Assembly: GCF_018069865.1 (NCBI RefSeq)
Contig: NZ_JAGQDG010000001.1
Location: forward strand, 372,001 to 436,000
Length of the DNA: 64,000 bases
From: Ideonella paludis
GTDB taxonomy: Bacteria > Pseudomonadota > Gammaproteobacteria > Burkholderiales > Burkholderiaceae_C
Direction of reading: 5' to 3'
A program made the position numbers and the translations under genes. Of this stretch, positions 8,744-16,925 are shown piece after piece (position 1 is the first letter of the stretch; each line of letters begins with the position of its first letter). The notes below the pieces were generated by a model, which saw nothing but the letters and a program-made list of their open reading frames with translations, had not been told where the DNA came from and ran no database searches.

Positions 8744-9520
8744 CTACGCAGCCTGAGAGCCCCGATGTGCCCAGCCCGTGGTGCGCTTCTCCACCCAGGA
8801 GAAGAGCTCATACATGACCATGGCCATCGCGCCGATGGTGACCAGGCCCGCAAAAGCCAGCGGCATGCGCTGCTGGCTGCCGGCGCTTTGCATCAGGTAG
8901 CCGATACCGGAATCGCCAGCGGTCATTTCCGCGAGCACAGTGCCCACGAACGCCAGGGTGATGGCAATCTTGAGCGAGCCATAGAAGTAAGGCATGGACC
9001 GCGGCAAGCCCACCTTGACCAGCACATCCCAGCGCTTGGCGCCCAAGACCCGCAACACGTCTTCCAACTCGGGCTCCAAGGTGGCCAAGCCCGTGGCGAT
9101 GTTGACGGTGATCGGGAAGAAGGAAATCAGAAAGGCCGTGATGATGCCTGGGCCCAAACCAATGCCAAACCACACCACCAAAATGGGCACCACGGCGGCC
9201 TTGGGCACCGCATTGAAGGCCACCATCAAGGGGTACAGGGCTTTGTAAGCCAGGCGGGAGCTGCCGATCAAAAAACCCAGCAACACGCCCACCACAATGC
9301 TGATGGCAAAGCCCAGCATCGTGACCCAGAAGGTCTTCCAAGCGGCCTCCAGCAGCGGCTCTCTGAACTCCCCAAACTGCAGCGCAATCTGCCACGGGCT
9401 GGGGAAGATGTAGTCGGGCACGCTCAGCAGCGTGACGATGAGCTGCCAAAGCAACAAGGTGACAGCCAAGACCACCAGGGGCGCATAGCGCTCAAGCTGA
9501 GAAGAAAGCGACTTGCTCAT
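8744..9520 (-). CDS. ABC transporter permease, NitT/TauT family
   Basis: An inner-membrane permease of 258 aa with about six helices. The EAA-type coupling segment is LRVLGAKRWDVLVKVGLP. Permeases of this class (SsuC, TauC, NrtB, ThiX) work as homodimers with one ATPase gene and one binding protein. It overlaps the ATPase gene by 4 bp and completes a three-gene importer cassette downstream of puuD. Substrate cannot be read from the permease; context points to urate, allantoin or a related purine product. Confidence 0.92.
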   Translation of the reverse strand: MSKSLSSQLERYAPLVVLAVTLLLWQLIVTLLSVPDYIFPSPWQIALQFGEFREPLLEAAWKTFWVTMLGFAISIVVGVLLGFLIGSSRLAYKALYPLMVAFNAVPKAAVVPILVVWFGIGLGPGIITAFLISFFPITVNIATGLATLEPELEDVLRVLGAKRWDVLVKVGLPRSMPYFYGSLKIAITLAFVGTVLAEMTAGDSGIGYLMQSAGSQQRMPLAFAGLVTIGAMAMVMYELFSWVEKRTTGWAHRGSQAA

Positions 9521-10329
9521 TGCGGCACCACCACACCGGTTTTACGCATGGCGCCGATATGGCCACGCAGTTCATGGACGATTTCAGTGAACTCGGGGGT
9601 GTAGGTGATCTCCAAGTCACGCGGCCGCGGCAAGTTGATGTCTCTTTGCACCACAAAGCGCCCAGGGCTCTTGCTCATGCAATAGACCTTGTCGGCCAGG
9701 AACACGCTCTCGCGCAGATCATGGGTCACCAAGATCACGTTGAACTGCTGGGCGGCGTGCAGGTCGCGCAAAGCGCACCACAGCTCTTCCCGGGTGAAGG
9801 CATCCAGGGCACCGAAGGGCTCATCGAGCAGCAGCATCTTGGGCTCATGGATCAGGGCCCGGCAAATGCTGGCACGCTGCTGCATGCCGCCTGAGAGCTG
9901 CCAGGGGAACTTGTCCTCATAGCCCCCTAAGCCCACGCTCTGCAACAAGGTGCGAGCGCGCGCCTCAAATTCGGCCCGCTTGGCCTTGAACTGGCTGCGA
10001 TAGGGCTCCACGATCTCCAAGGGCAGCAGCACGTTTTGCATGGTGGTGCGCCAGGGCAGCAAGCTGGGCGCTTGAAAGGCCATGCCGCTGATCTTGAGCG
10101 GGCCGGTCACCGGCTGTCCATCAATGGTGATGCTGCCTTTGCTGGGCATTTTCAGGCCCGTCGTCAGCTTCATGAAGGTGGACTTGCCACACCCTGATGG
10201 GCCGACGATGGCGATGAACTCACCGCGGCCCACCTGCAAGGAAATGTCCTCGACAGCAAACTGACCTTGAGCCAATAACTCATCGTTATAGGCCAACCAA
10301 ACGTTCTGAAAATCAACAAAGGCAGACAT
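9517..10329 (-). CDS. ABC transporter ATP-binding protein, NitT/TauT family
   Basis: The nucleotide-binding subunit of the importer, 270 aa. Walker A is GPSGCGKST, the signature is LSGGMQQR, Walker B is MLLLDEPFGALD, and the H-loop is VTHD. I start at the ATG of MSAFVDFQNVWLAY, which has GAGG 7-10 bp upstream; four further codons are open before it. The start falls 9 bp after the binding-protein stop. The order binding protein, ATPase, permease is typical of taurine/sulfonate/nitrate-type systems. Confidence 0.94.
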   Translation of the reverse strand: MSAFVDFQNVWLAYNDELLAQGQFAVEDISLQVGRGEFIAIVGPSGCGKSTFMKLTTGLKMPSKGSITIDGQPVTGPLKISGMAFQAPSLLPWRTTMQNVLLPLEIVEPYRSQFKAKRAEFEARARTLLQSVGLGGYEDKFPWQLSGGMQQRASICRALIHEPKMLLLDEPFGALDAFTREELWCALRDLHAAQQFNVILVTHDLRESVFLADKVYCMSKSPGRFVVQRDINLPRPRDLEITYTPEFTEIVHELRGHIGAMRKTGVVVPQ

Positions 10330-10337
10330 CAAAGGCC

Positions 10338-11390
10338 TCACTTGCGCGGCGCGGGCAAGATATTGCGATCAGCCGCGCTGGGCAGCAGGGCATCGGTCCA
10401 AATGGCGCCGACATTGACCCGTGTCTTGGTGGCAAAGGCATCTGACACTTGCGACGCCATCAGCGACAGCCGACCCGGATTGACCGCGCCAAAGCCCTCG
10501 GCACGCGCGTCGGGGCTGGCCACGACGGCATCAATCGCCATGCGCAAACGGCGCTTCTCAAGATCCACATTGATGATGCCGTCGCGTGCCTTGACATAGG
10601 CGATGGCTTCATCCGGGTTGACCATGACCTCCTTGGCCCCTTTGGTGAAGGCTGACAAGAAGGCCTTCACCGCTTGCGGGTTCTCCTTGATCAACTTGGG
10701 GCTGGCGATGATGGCGTTGCCATAGAGCTTCACGCCATGGCTCGCAAACGGCATGACCACGATGTCTTCGGTCTTGACACCCCGTGCCTCCAAGTTCAGC
10801 AAGGAGGTGAAGGAGAAGCCAGTGATCGCATCGACATCGCCCCGCACCAGCATGGTCTCGCGCAGCGGCGGGTCCATGGTCGTCCACTGGACCGCCCCCA
10901 GACTGTTCGCCTTGGCGAAGATGGGGAAGGCCTTGCGGCCCGCATCAAAGCTGGGGGCGCCCAGCTTCTTGCCGGCCAGGTCGGCAGGCTTGCTGATCTT
11001 GCTGCTCTTGAGCGCCAAGACCGCTGCGGGCGTGTTGTTGTAGACCATCATCACCGCCACGGGCTTGTTGGGCGCGTCAGGGTTGTTGGCATGGAACTCC
11101 ATCAAGGCGGCGACGTCCGCAAAGCCCATGTCATAGGCCCCCGACGCCACGCGTGTGACAGTGCCGCTGGACCCAGTGCCCGCGTCGATGGTCACGTCCA
11201 GCCCAGCAGCTTTGTAGTAGCCCTTGGCACTGGAGGCCAAGAACAAGGCCGCGGGGCCCTCAAAGCGCCAATCCAACTGGAACTTCAGCGGCGTGCTGGC
11301 CTGGGCCACAGCGCCTGTGCTGCACACCAGGGTGGCAGCGAGCGTCACGCCCATCCAGCGCCGACGAGATAAGGAAGTGACAAGCGACAT
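10338..11390 (-). CDS. ABC transporter substrate-binding protein, NMT1/THI5-like
   Basis: A periplasmic binding protein of 350 aa with a signal peptide of about 31 residues (SRRRWMGVTLAATLVCSTGAV, then AQA). The mature protein begins PLKFQLDWRFEGPAALF, the hallmark of NMT1/THI5-like proteins that bind small nitrogen- or sulfur-containing molecules such as hydroxymethylpyrimidine, taurine or nitrate. It lies 48 bp downstream of puuD on the same strand. The link to PuuD suggests a purine-derived ligand. A thiamine precursor is the main alternative because thiL is about 5 kb away, but thiL is not in this gene group. Confidence 0.92.
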   Translation of the reverse strand: MSLVTSLSRRRWMGVTLAATLVCSTGAVAQASTPLKFQLDWRFEGPAALFLASSAKGYYKAAGLDVTIDAGTGSSGTVTRVASGAYDMGFADVAALMEFHANNPDAPNKPVAVMMVYNNTPAAVLALKSSKISKPADLAGKKLGAPSFDAGRKAFPIFAKANSLGAVQWTTMDPPLRETMLVRGDVDAITGFSFTSLLNLEARGVKTEDIVVMPFASHGVKLYGNAIIASPKLIKENPQAVKAFLSAFTKGAKEVMVNPDEAIAYVKARDGIINVDLEKRRLRMAIDAVVASPDARAEGFGAVNPGRLSLMASQVSDAFATKTRVNVGAIWTDALLPSAADRNILPAPRK

Positions 11391-11438
11391 GGCAAAACTC
11401 CGATCAAAGTGCTGAGACAGGGACTGAGCCGAGAGAAC

Positions 11439-12632
11439 TCAGGGGGGAAAACCTTGCTGCTGCCAGCGCGCCAACAACTGGCGCTCTGACTCCGTCATTT
11501 GGGTGGCATTGTTGATGGGCATGGCCCGCTGCAGCACCGCCTGCTGAACGATGGCTGCAGCATGGCGCTGCACCAACTCCGGCGTATGCAAAGCAACACC
11601 CTTGTTCTGAACCTGAGCGTTGTGACACAGCACGCAGCGCTGCTCGATCACCGCTCTGACCTCACTGAACTGAACCGGCGCCGGCGCCGCCACGGCGGGG
11701 CTGGGCTTGGGGGCCAAGATCACGGCCAAGCCCAGCAACAGCACACACCCAGCCACCGCATAGCCCCAAGGCGCAGCGCGGCCCTCCACATGGGCCTTGT
11801 GGCGCGCCACAAAGCTGTAGCGGATCAAGGCACCCGCCAGCATCAAGGCCACCAACACCAGCCAGTTGTGCGGCGCACCTGTGAGCCAGCCATAGTGGTT
11901 GGAGATCATCGCGATCAGCACCGGCAGCGTGAAATAGGTGTTGTGCACGCTGCGCTGCTTGCCGCGCTGGCCGTGAATGGGGTCAGGCGCTTGCCCGGCA
12001 CGCAACTGCGCCACCACGGTGCGCTGGCCCGGGATGATCCAGAAGAACACATTGGCACTCATGGCCGTGGCCATCATGGCGCCCACCAGCAAAAAGGCGG
12101 CGCGGCCCGCAAACAACTGGCACGCCGCCCAAGACGCCAGCACCACCACCACGGTAATGATGGCCCCCACCAAGCGCTCACCATCCGGACGCTGGCCAAA
12201 CACTCGGCAAACGAGGTCGTAAATCAGCCAGAACACGACCAGAAACGCCAGCGCAGCGGCAATGGCAGCGCCCGCTGACCAGTCATAGACCGATTTATCG
12301 ATCAAGTAGGTGCCGGCATTGAAGAGGTAGAGCACGGTGAACAGGGCAAAGCCGGTCAGCCAGGTGCTGTAGCTTTCCCAGTAGAACCAGTGCAAGTTCT
12401 TGGGCAAGCTCGGCGGCGAGACCAAATACTTCTGGGGGTTGTAGAAGCCGCCACCGTGCACAGCCCACAACTCACCGTCAACCTTTTTGGCCACGAGATC
12501 GGGCGCCGTGGGCTTGGTGAGGCTGCTGTCGAGGAAAACGAAGTAGAAGGACGAGCCGATCCAGGCAATGGCCGTGATGACGTGCGCCCAGCGCAGCAGG
12601 AGATTGGCCCAGTCGAGCAAATATGCGTCCAT
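11439..12632 (-). CDS. puuD: Membrane urate hydroxylase with C-terminal cytochrome c domain
   Basis: An inner-membrane enzyme of 397 aa that oxidises urate to 5-hydroxyisourate and passes electrons to a cytochrome c, unlike soluble uricases that make peroxide. About eight transmembrane helices are preceded by LLRWAHVITAIAWIGSSFY and GELWAVHGGGFY. After a linker rich in Ala and Pro comes a small cytochrome c domain with the haem motif CVLCH near residue 340 and a downstream Met (AMPINNATQM) as likely axial ligand. It heads the minus-strand group with the ABC importer. A GTGTATACAC palindrome lies about 140 bp upstream. Confidence 0.96.
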   Translation of the reverse strand: MDAYLLDWANLLLRWAHVITAIAWIGSSFYFVFLDSSLTKPTAPDLVAKKVDGELWAVHGGGFYNPQKYLVSPPSLPKNLHWFYWESYSTWLTGFALFTVLYLFNAGTYLIDKSVYDWSAGAAIAAALAFLVVFWLIYDLVCRVFGQRPDGERLVGAIITVVVVLASWAACQLFAGRAAFLLVGAMMATAMSANVFFWIIPGQRTVVAQLRAGQAPDPIHGQRGKQRSVHNTYFTLPVLIAMISNHYGWLTGAPHNWLVLVALMLAGALIRYSFVARHKAHVEGRAAPWGYAVAGCVLLLGLAVILAPKPSPAVAAPAPVQFSEVRAVIEQRCVLCHNAQVQNKGVALHTPELVQRHAAAIVQQAVLQRAMPINNATQMTESERQLLARWQQQGFPP

Positions 12633-12937
12633 GGCAACCCATTAGCAGGAACCGCGCCAGCCGAGGTGTACTCACGGAGCTGACCCGCCTGCTCTCACCA
12701 CAGCGGGCTCTGTGAGAAGCGAAGGGTCGCAAACTGAGACGAGTGGCTCAGGCACCGCGGCGACGTGGCTCGAAGTGTATACACCAAAGTAGCGTCACCA
12801 CCCCGGATTTTCCCGGGCATGGTGCATGCCCCCCAACCCATGTTGGTGCAGCACCTCTCAAGAGGGCACCAGACCGCCTGGAGATTTCTTGCGCCCCCAG
12901 CGCGACTTTGGCCGGCGAAGGCGACGCTCGTCGGGGC
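12633..12937. other. Intergenic region between puuD and uraH
   Basis: About 305 bp without a gene. It forms the upstream region of puuD and the downstream region of uraH (both minus strand). It holds one GTGTATACAC palindrome, described separately. I see no convincing terminator behind uraH and no clear -35/-10 pair for puuD. Confidence 0.6.
12772..12787. promoter_or_regulatory. Putative GntR-regulator operator upstream of puuD
   Basis: A perfect 10 bp palindrome GTGTATACAC inside a 16 bp window that matches the stronger uraH/gntR site at 13 of 16 positions. It sits about 140 bp before the puuD start codon. FCD-type GntR regulators often bind palindromes of the GTATAC kind. The recurrence of the core only in the promoter regions of the urate genes supports a role as operator. 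Confidence 0.65.
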
Positions 12938-13291
12938 TCATGAGCCGCGATAAGTGGACCAGGACCACGGGCTCACCAGCAAAGGCACGTGATAGTGGCC
13001 CTGCACATCAGCGATGCCGAAATCGAGATGCACCGTGCCCACGAAGGGCGGCTCTGGCAACACCACGCCACGCGCTCGGAAGTAGTCCGCCGCCTCAAAG
13101 CTCAGCCGCCAGGTACCGGCGACCAGCGCTGCCCCTTCCAGCAGGGGCCCATCAGCCCGGCCATCGGCATTCAGCGTGACGCGCTTGACCAACTCAGCTT
13201 GGCCGTCTTGGACGCGCTGCAGCGTGACTTGCATGCCGGCGGCAGGACAGCCATGTGCGGTGTCCAGAACGTGGGTAGAGAGTCGGCCCAT
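12938..13291 (-). CDS. uraH: 5-hydroxyisourate hydrolase (transthyretin-like)
   Basis: A 117 aa enzyme of the transthyretin-related family that hydrolyses 5-hydroxyisourate, the PuuD product, to OHCU. It begins LSTHVLDTAHGCPAAGM, containing a catalytic His, and ends in the diagnostic C-terminal YRGS. The start is fixed by AAAGGAG eight bases before ATG; thirty more in-frame codons upstream run through the promoter and operator and should not be translated. It is transcribed away from the gntR regulator, with a 16 bp palindrome between them. Confidence 0.97.
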   Translation of the reverse strand: MGRLSTHVLDTAHGCPAAGMQVTLQRVQDGQAELVKRVTLNADGRADGPLLEGAALVAGTWRLSFEAADYFRARGVVLPEPPFVGTVHLDFGIADVQGHYHVPLLVSPWSWSTYRGS

Positions 13292-13327
13292 GGCGGCTCC
13301 TTTCAGACAAAAGGGGTAGACAAAATT

Positions 13328-13357
13328 TTGCACGATGACTGCATCAAAGTGTATACA
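13328..13357 (+). promoter_or_regulatory. Probable promoter of the gntR-puuE-uraD/allC operon
   Basis: TTGCAC and TATACA hexamers separated by 18 bp, on the plus strand. The -10 hexamer lies in the centre of the 16 bp palindrome, so a bound regulator would block polymerase. The expected transcript starts about 20 bp before the GTG start codon. Confidence 0.5.
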
Positions 13358-13361
13358 CTTT
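13346..13361. promoter_or_regulatory. Perfect 16 bp palindromic operator, gntR/uraH divergent region
   Basis: AAAGTGTATACACTTT, symmetrical over all 16 positions. It lies between the divergent uraH and gntR genes and shares its GTGTATACAC core with the site upstream of puuD. The likely ligand is the FCD-type regulator encoded immediately downstream, giving autoregulation and control of uraH. Confidence 0.8.
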
Positions 13362-13386
13362 AGGAAGACCATCCAAGCCATCTTCT

Positions 13387-14160
13387 GTGGTGACCACCAA
13401 GCCTAGACCCCGCAGCGCAGCGGCAGCGAGCAGCAAAAGCCCGCGCCGCAGCAAGGCCTCGCGCGAGGCCATTGAGCCCGTCGGCGGTGCCAGCACCGGC
13501 GCCACCGAGCGCATCGTGGCCTCTATCACCGCCGCCATCGTGGAGCGGCGCCTGATGCCAGGCACCAAGCTGGCCGAGCAAAAAATCGCCGACATCTTCG
13601 CCGTCTCGCGCACCATCGTGCGTCAAGCGCTGAACCAGCTCTCGCGCGACCATCTGGTCACCCTCTCCCCTGCCCGCGGCGCCTTTGTGGCCACGCCCAG
13701 TGTGGAGGAGGCGCGGCAGGTGTTTCAGGTGCGCGGCATGCTGGAGACGGCCATGGTCAAAGCCCTGGCCAGCAGCATCACCGATGCCCAAATCAGCCAA
13801 CTGCGGCAACACCTGCAGCTGGAGCGCGAGGCCATCGCCCGCACCGATGTGCCCGGCCGCACCCGCTTGCTGGCGGACTTCCATGTGGTCTTGGCGCGCA
13901 TGTTGGGCAACACCGTCTTGGCCGAGCTGTTGAACGACCTGCTGAACCGCTCCTCGCTGATTGCGCTGATGTACCAATCCAGCCACTCGGCCGAACATTC
14001 CCAGGACGAACACAGCCGCATCGTCGATGCCCTGGCCGCCCGCGATGGCAAGACTGCCACCAAGCTCTTGACCCAGCATCTCAGCAGCGTCGAGCGCAAC
14101 CTCCACTTAGACCCACGCAGCCCTGACCTCGCCCTGGCACTTCTGCCCCCCACACCATGA
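13387..14160 (+). CDS. GntR family regulator with FCD domain
   Basis: A DNA-binding regulator of 257 aa. After a basic, low-complexity N-terminus (residues 1-40) comes the winged helix (GTKLAEQKIADIFAVSRTIVR), then an all-helical FCD ligand domain with a metal-site pattern (FHVVLARMLGN and EHSRIVDAL). Regulators of this type usually repress catabolic genes until a pathway metabolite binds. Translation appears to start at GTG, with no strong ribosome site nearby. The stop overlaps the puuE start (ATGA). It probably controls the urate genes through the 16 bp palindrome. Confidence 0.93.
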   Translation: MVTTKPRPRSAAAASSKSPRRSKASREAIEPVGGASTGATERIVASITAAIVERRLMPGTKLAEQKIADIFAVSRTIVRQALNQLSRDHLVTLSPARGAFVATPSVEEARQVFQVRGMLETAMVKALASSITDAQISQLRQHLQLEREAIARTDVPGRTRLLADFHVVLARMLGNTVLAELLNDLLNRSSLIALMYQSSHSAEHSQDEHSRIVDALAARDGKTATKLLTQHLSSVERNLHLDPRSPDLALALLPPTP

Positions 14161-15131
14161 GCACTTCTGCCCACTATCCCCGAGACCTGCGCGGCTATGG
14201 CCGCAACCCGCCCCACGCCCAATGGCCCGGCCAAGCGCGCGTGGCGGTGCAGTTCGTGCTGAACTATGAAGAGGGCGGCGAGAACTCGGTGCTGCATGGG
14301 GATGCGGGGTCAGAGCAGTTCCTCTCGGAAATGTTCAACCCACCGGCCTTTGCCGACCGGCATTTGTCGATGGAGGGCATTTACGAATACGGCTCGCGTG
14401 TGGGCGTGTGGCGCCTGCTGCGCGAGTTTGAACGCCGCGGTTTGCCGCTCACGGTCTTTGGCGTCGCTATGGCCTTGGAGCGTCACCCCGAGTTGTGTGC
14501 AGCGTTTGTAGAGATGGGCCACGAGATCGCCTGCCATGGTTGGCGCTGGATCCACTACCAAAACATGCCGCCCGAGCAAGAGCGCGAGCACCTAGAGCGC
14601 GGCATGGCCCTCATCGAGAAGCTGACCGGCCCGCTGCTGCCGCCCGAGCAGCGCATCCACGGCGCCGGCTGGTACACCGGCCGCGACAGCCCCAACACCC
14701 GCCGCCTGGTGGCCGACCACGGTGGCTTTGCCTATGACAGCGACTACTACGGGGATGATCTGCCCTTCTGGCTGACCGTGCGCAAGAGCGATGGCAACAC
14801 CTGTCCGCACCTGGTCGTGCCCTACACGCTGGATTGCAACGACATGCGCTTTGCCCTGCCGCAGGGCTTCAGCCATGGCGATGAGTTTTTCGAGTACCTG
14901 CGGGATGCCTTTGATGTGCACTGGGCCGAGGGCGACGAGCGCCCCAGCATGATGAGCATTGGCATGCACTGCCGCCTCTTGGGCCGCCCCGGCCGCATGC
15001 GCGCCTTGCAAAGGTTTCTGGACCATATCCAACGCCATGACCGCGTCTGGATCACGCGCCGCATCGACATTGCGCGCCATTGGCGACAGACCCACCCCTA
15101 CGACGCCAGCACTGCTTTTTTGTGGGAATGA
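14157..15131 (+). CDS. puuE: Allantoinase PuuE (polysaccharide-deacetylase fold)
   Basis: An enzyme of 324 aa that opens allantoin to allantoate; it belongs to the metal-independent allantoinases related to chitin deacetylases, not to the AllB amidohydrolase family. It begins YPRDLRGYGRNPPHAQWPG and contains VNYEEGGE-like LNYEEGGENS, HEIACHGWRWIHY and GWYTGRDSPNTR, all typical of PuuE. It is the second gene of the plus-strand operon, overlapping gntR, and is followed after 1 bp by the uraD-allC fusion. Confidence 0.96.
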   Translation: MSTSAHYPRDLRGYGRNPPHAQWPGQARVAVQFVLNYEEGGENSVLHGDAGSEQFLSEMFNPPAFADRHLSMEGIYEYGSRVGVWRLLREFERRGLPLTVFGVAMALERHPELCAAFVEMGHEIACHGWRWIHYQNMPPEQEREHLERGMALIEKLTGPLLPPEQRIHGAGWYTGRDSPNTRRLVADHGGFAYDSDYYGDDLPFWLTVRKSDGNTCPHLVVPYTLDCNDMRFALPQGFSHGDEFFEYLRDAFDVHWAEGDERPSMMSIGMHCRLLGRPGRMRALQRFLDHIQRHDRVWITRRIDIARHWRQTHPYDASTAFLWE

Positions 15132-15132
15132 C

Positions 15133-16920
15133 ATGAGCCCGAACGCCCCAGCCAAGACCTTGAACCTGAACACCTTGAATGAGGCCAGCGCCGACGCCTT
15201 CGCCCAACATCTCAACGGCATTTATGAGCATTCGCCGTGGGTGGCAGAGCGCGCCGCCGCGCTGCGACCCTTTGCCAGCCTGCATGCGCTGAAACATGCC
15301 TTGGTGAGCGTGGTGCGCCAAGCCAGCCGCGAGGAGCAACTGGCCTTGATCCGAGCCCACCCCGAGTTGGCGGGCAAGGCCATGGTCGCGAAGTCGTTGA
15401 CGGCCGAGTCCACCCATGAGCAAAGCACCGCCGGCCTGACGCACTGCAGCCCTGAGGAATTTGCGCATTTGCAGCGGCTCAATGCCGACTACAACGCCCG
15501 CTTTGGCTGGCCCTTCATCTTGGCCGTGCGGGGCCCGCGCGGCTTAGGCTTGAGCCGCCAAGAGATCATCAGCACCTTCGAGCGCCGGCTGCAGGGCTCG
15601 GCCGCCTTTGAGTTTGCCGAGGTGCTGCGCAACATCCACCGCATCGCTGAGATTCGCCTCAACGACAAGTTCGGCCACACCCCGCTGCAAGGCCAGCAGG
15701 TCTGGGACTGGGCCGAAGCCCTGGCCCAGCACAGCGAGGTGGAAGGCGCACTGACCGTCACCTATTTGACCGAGCCGCATCGCGCCTGCGCCAAGCAGCT
15801 GGCCGATTGGATGCGCGAGGACTGCGGCTTTGACCGGGTGGAGATTGACGCTGTCGGCAATGTGGTAGGCGTCTACGAGGGCCTGACCGCCGATGCGCCG
15901 CGCTTGCTGACGGGCAGCCACTACGACACCGTGCGCAACGGTGGCAAGTACGACGGGCGGCTGGGCATTCTGGTGCCCATGGCCGTGGTGAAGGCCCTCA
16001 AGGCCAGCGGCACCCGCCTGCCCTTTGCCTTAGAGGTGGTGGGCTTTTCGGAAGAAGAAGGCCAGCGCTACAAAGCCACCTTCTTGGGATCGTCCGCCCT
16101 GACCGGCAGCTTCGATGCCGGCTGGCTGGATCAGCAAGACGCCCAGGGCACACCCATGCGCGAGGCCATGCGCCGCGCAGGCTTGTGTGTGGAGGACATT
16201 CCCACGCTGCGGCGCGACGGGTCACGCTATCTCGGCTTTGTCGAGGTGCATATCGAACAAGGCCCGGTGCTCAATGGGCTGGACCTGCCGCTGGGCGTGG
16301 TGAGCTCCATCAACGGCAGCGTGCGCTTCATGGGTGAGGCCATCGGCCAGGCCTGCCATGCCGGCACCACCCCAATGGGCCAACGCCAAGATGCTGCCGC
16401 GGCGGTGGCCGAGCTGATCTTGGCCCTGGAGAAGCGCGCCGCCCAAGTGCCCGATGTGGTGGGCACCGTGGGCTTGCTGGAGGTGCCGCAAGGGTCTATC
16501 AATGTGGTGCCGGGGCGCTGCCGCTTCAGCCTGGACATCCGCGCCACCACCAATGCGGCACGCGATGCCTGTGTGGCGGACATCCGCGAGCACATCGCTC
16601 GCATCAGCGAGGCCCGCGGCGTGCAGATCGTGCTGGAAGAAACCATGCGTGCCAGCGCTGCGCCCAGCCACCCACAGTGGCAAGCGCAGTGGGAGGCTGC
16701 TGTCTCCGCGCTGGGGCTGCCGGTGCACCGCATGCCCAGCGGTGCGGGGCACGACGCCATGATGCTGCACACCGTGATGCCCCAAGCCATGCTGTTTGTG
16801 CGCGGACTCAATGCGGGCATCAGCCACAACCCGCTGGAATCCATCACCGCCGACGATGCCGACTTGGCCGTCCAAGCCTTTCACCACCTGCTGACCGCCG
16901 TGGCCAGCCCCAACGCCTGA
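15133..16920 (+). CDS. uraD-allC: Fused OHCU decarboxylase and allantoate amidohydrolase
   Basis: A 595 aa fusion of two consecutive pathway activities. Residues 1 to about 165 are UraD, which decarboxylates OHCU to S-allantoin, with the catalytic HPEL at 76-79 and FGWPFI at 124-129. Residues from about 180 onward are an M20-type allantoate amidohydrolase with metal ligands in GSHYDT (261-266), GGKYDG and FSEEEGQ, and VEVHIEQGPVL. PuuE, which acts between these two steps, is encoded immediately upstream. I start at ATG 1 bp after the puuE stop; an open frame extends further upstream inside puuE but is not needed. Confidence 0.95.
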   Translation: MSPNAPAKTLNLNTLNEASADAFAQHLNGIYEHSPWVAERAAALRPFASLHALKHALVSVVRQASREEQLALIRAHPELAGKAMVAKSLTAESTHEQSTAGLTHCSPEEFAHLQRLNADYNARFGWPFILAVRGPRGLGLSRQEIISTFERRLQGSAAFEFAEVLRNIHRIAEIRLNDKFGHTPLQGQQVWDWAEALAQHSEVEGALTVTYLTEPHRACAKQLADWMREDCGFDRVEIDAVGNVVGVYEGLTADAPRLLTGSHYDTVRNGGKYDGRLGILVPMAVVKALKASGTRLPFALEVVGFSEEEGQRYKATFLGSSALTGSFDAGWLDQQDAQGTPMREAMRRAGLCVEDIPTLRRDGSRYLGFVEVHIEQGPVLNGLDLPLGVVSSINGSVRFMGEAIGQACHAGTTPMGQRQDAAAAVAELILALEKRAAQVPDVVGTVGLLEVPQGSINVVPGRCRFSLDIRATTNAARDACVADIREHIARISEARGVQIVLEETMRASAAPSHPQWQAQWEAAVSALGLPVHRMPSGAGHDAMMLHTVMPQAMLFVRGLNAGISHNPLESITADDADLAVQAFHHLLTAVASPNA

Positions 16921-16925
16921 ACCAC

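Noticed and set aside
14959-15132. N-terminal extension of the UraD-AllC fusion into puuE
   Set aside because: The extension overlaps the puuE end in another frame and has no UraD homology; an ATG lies 1 bp after the puuE stop.
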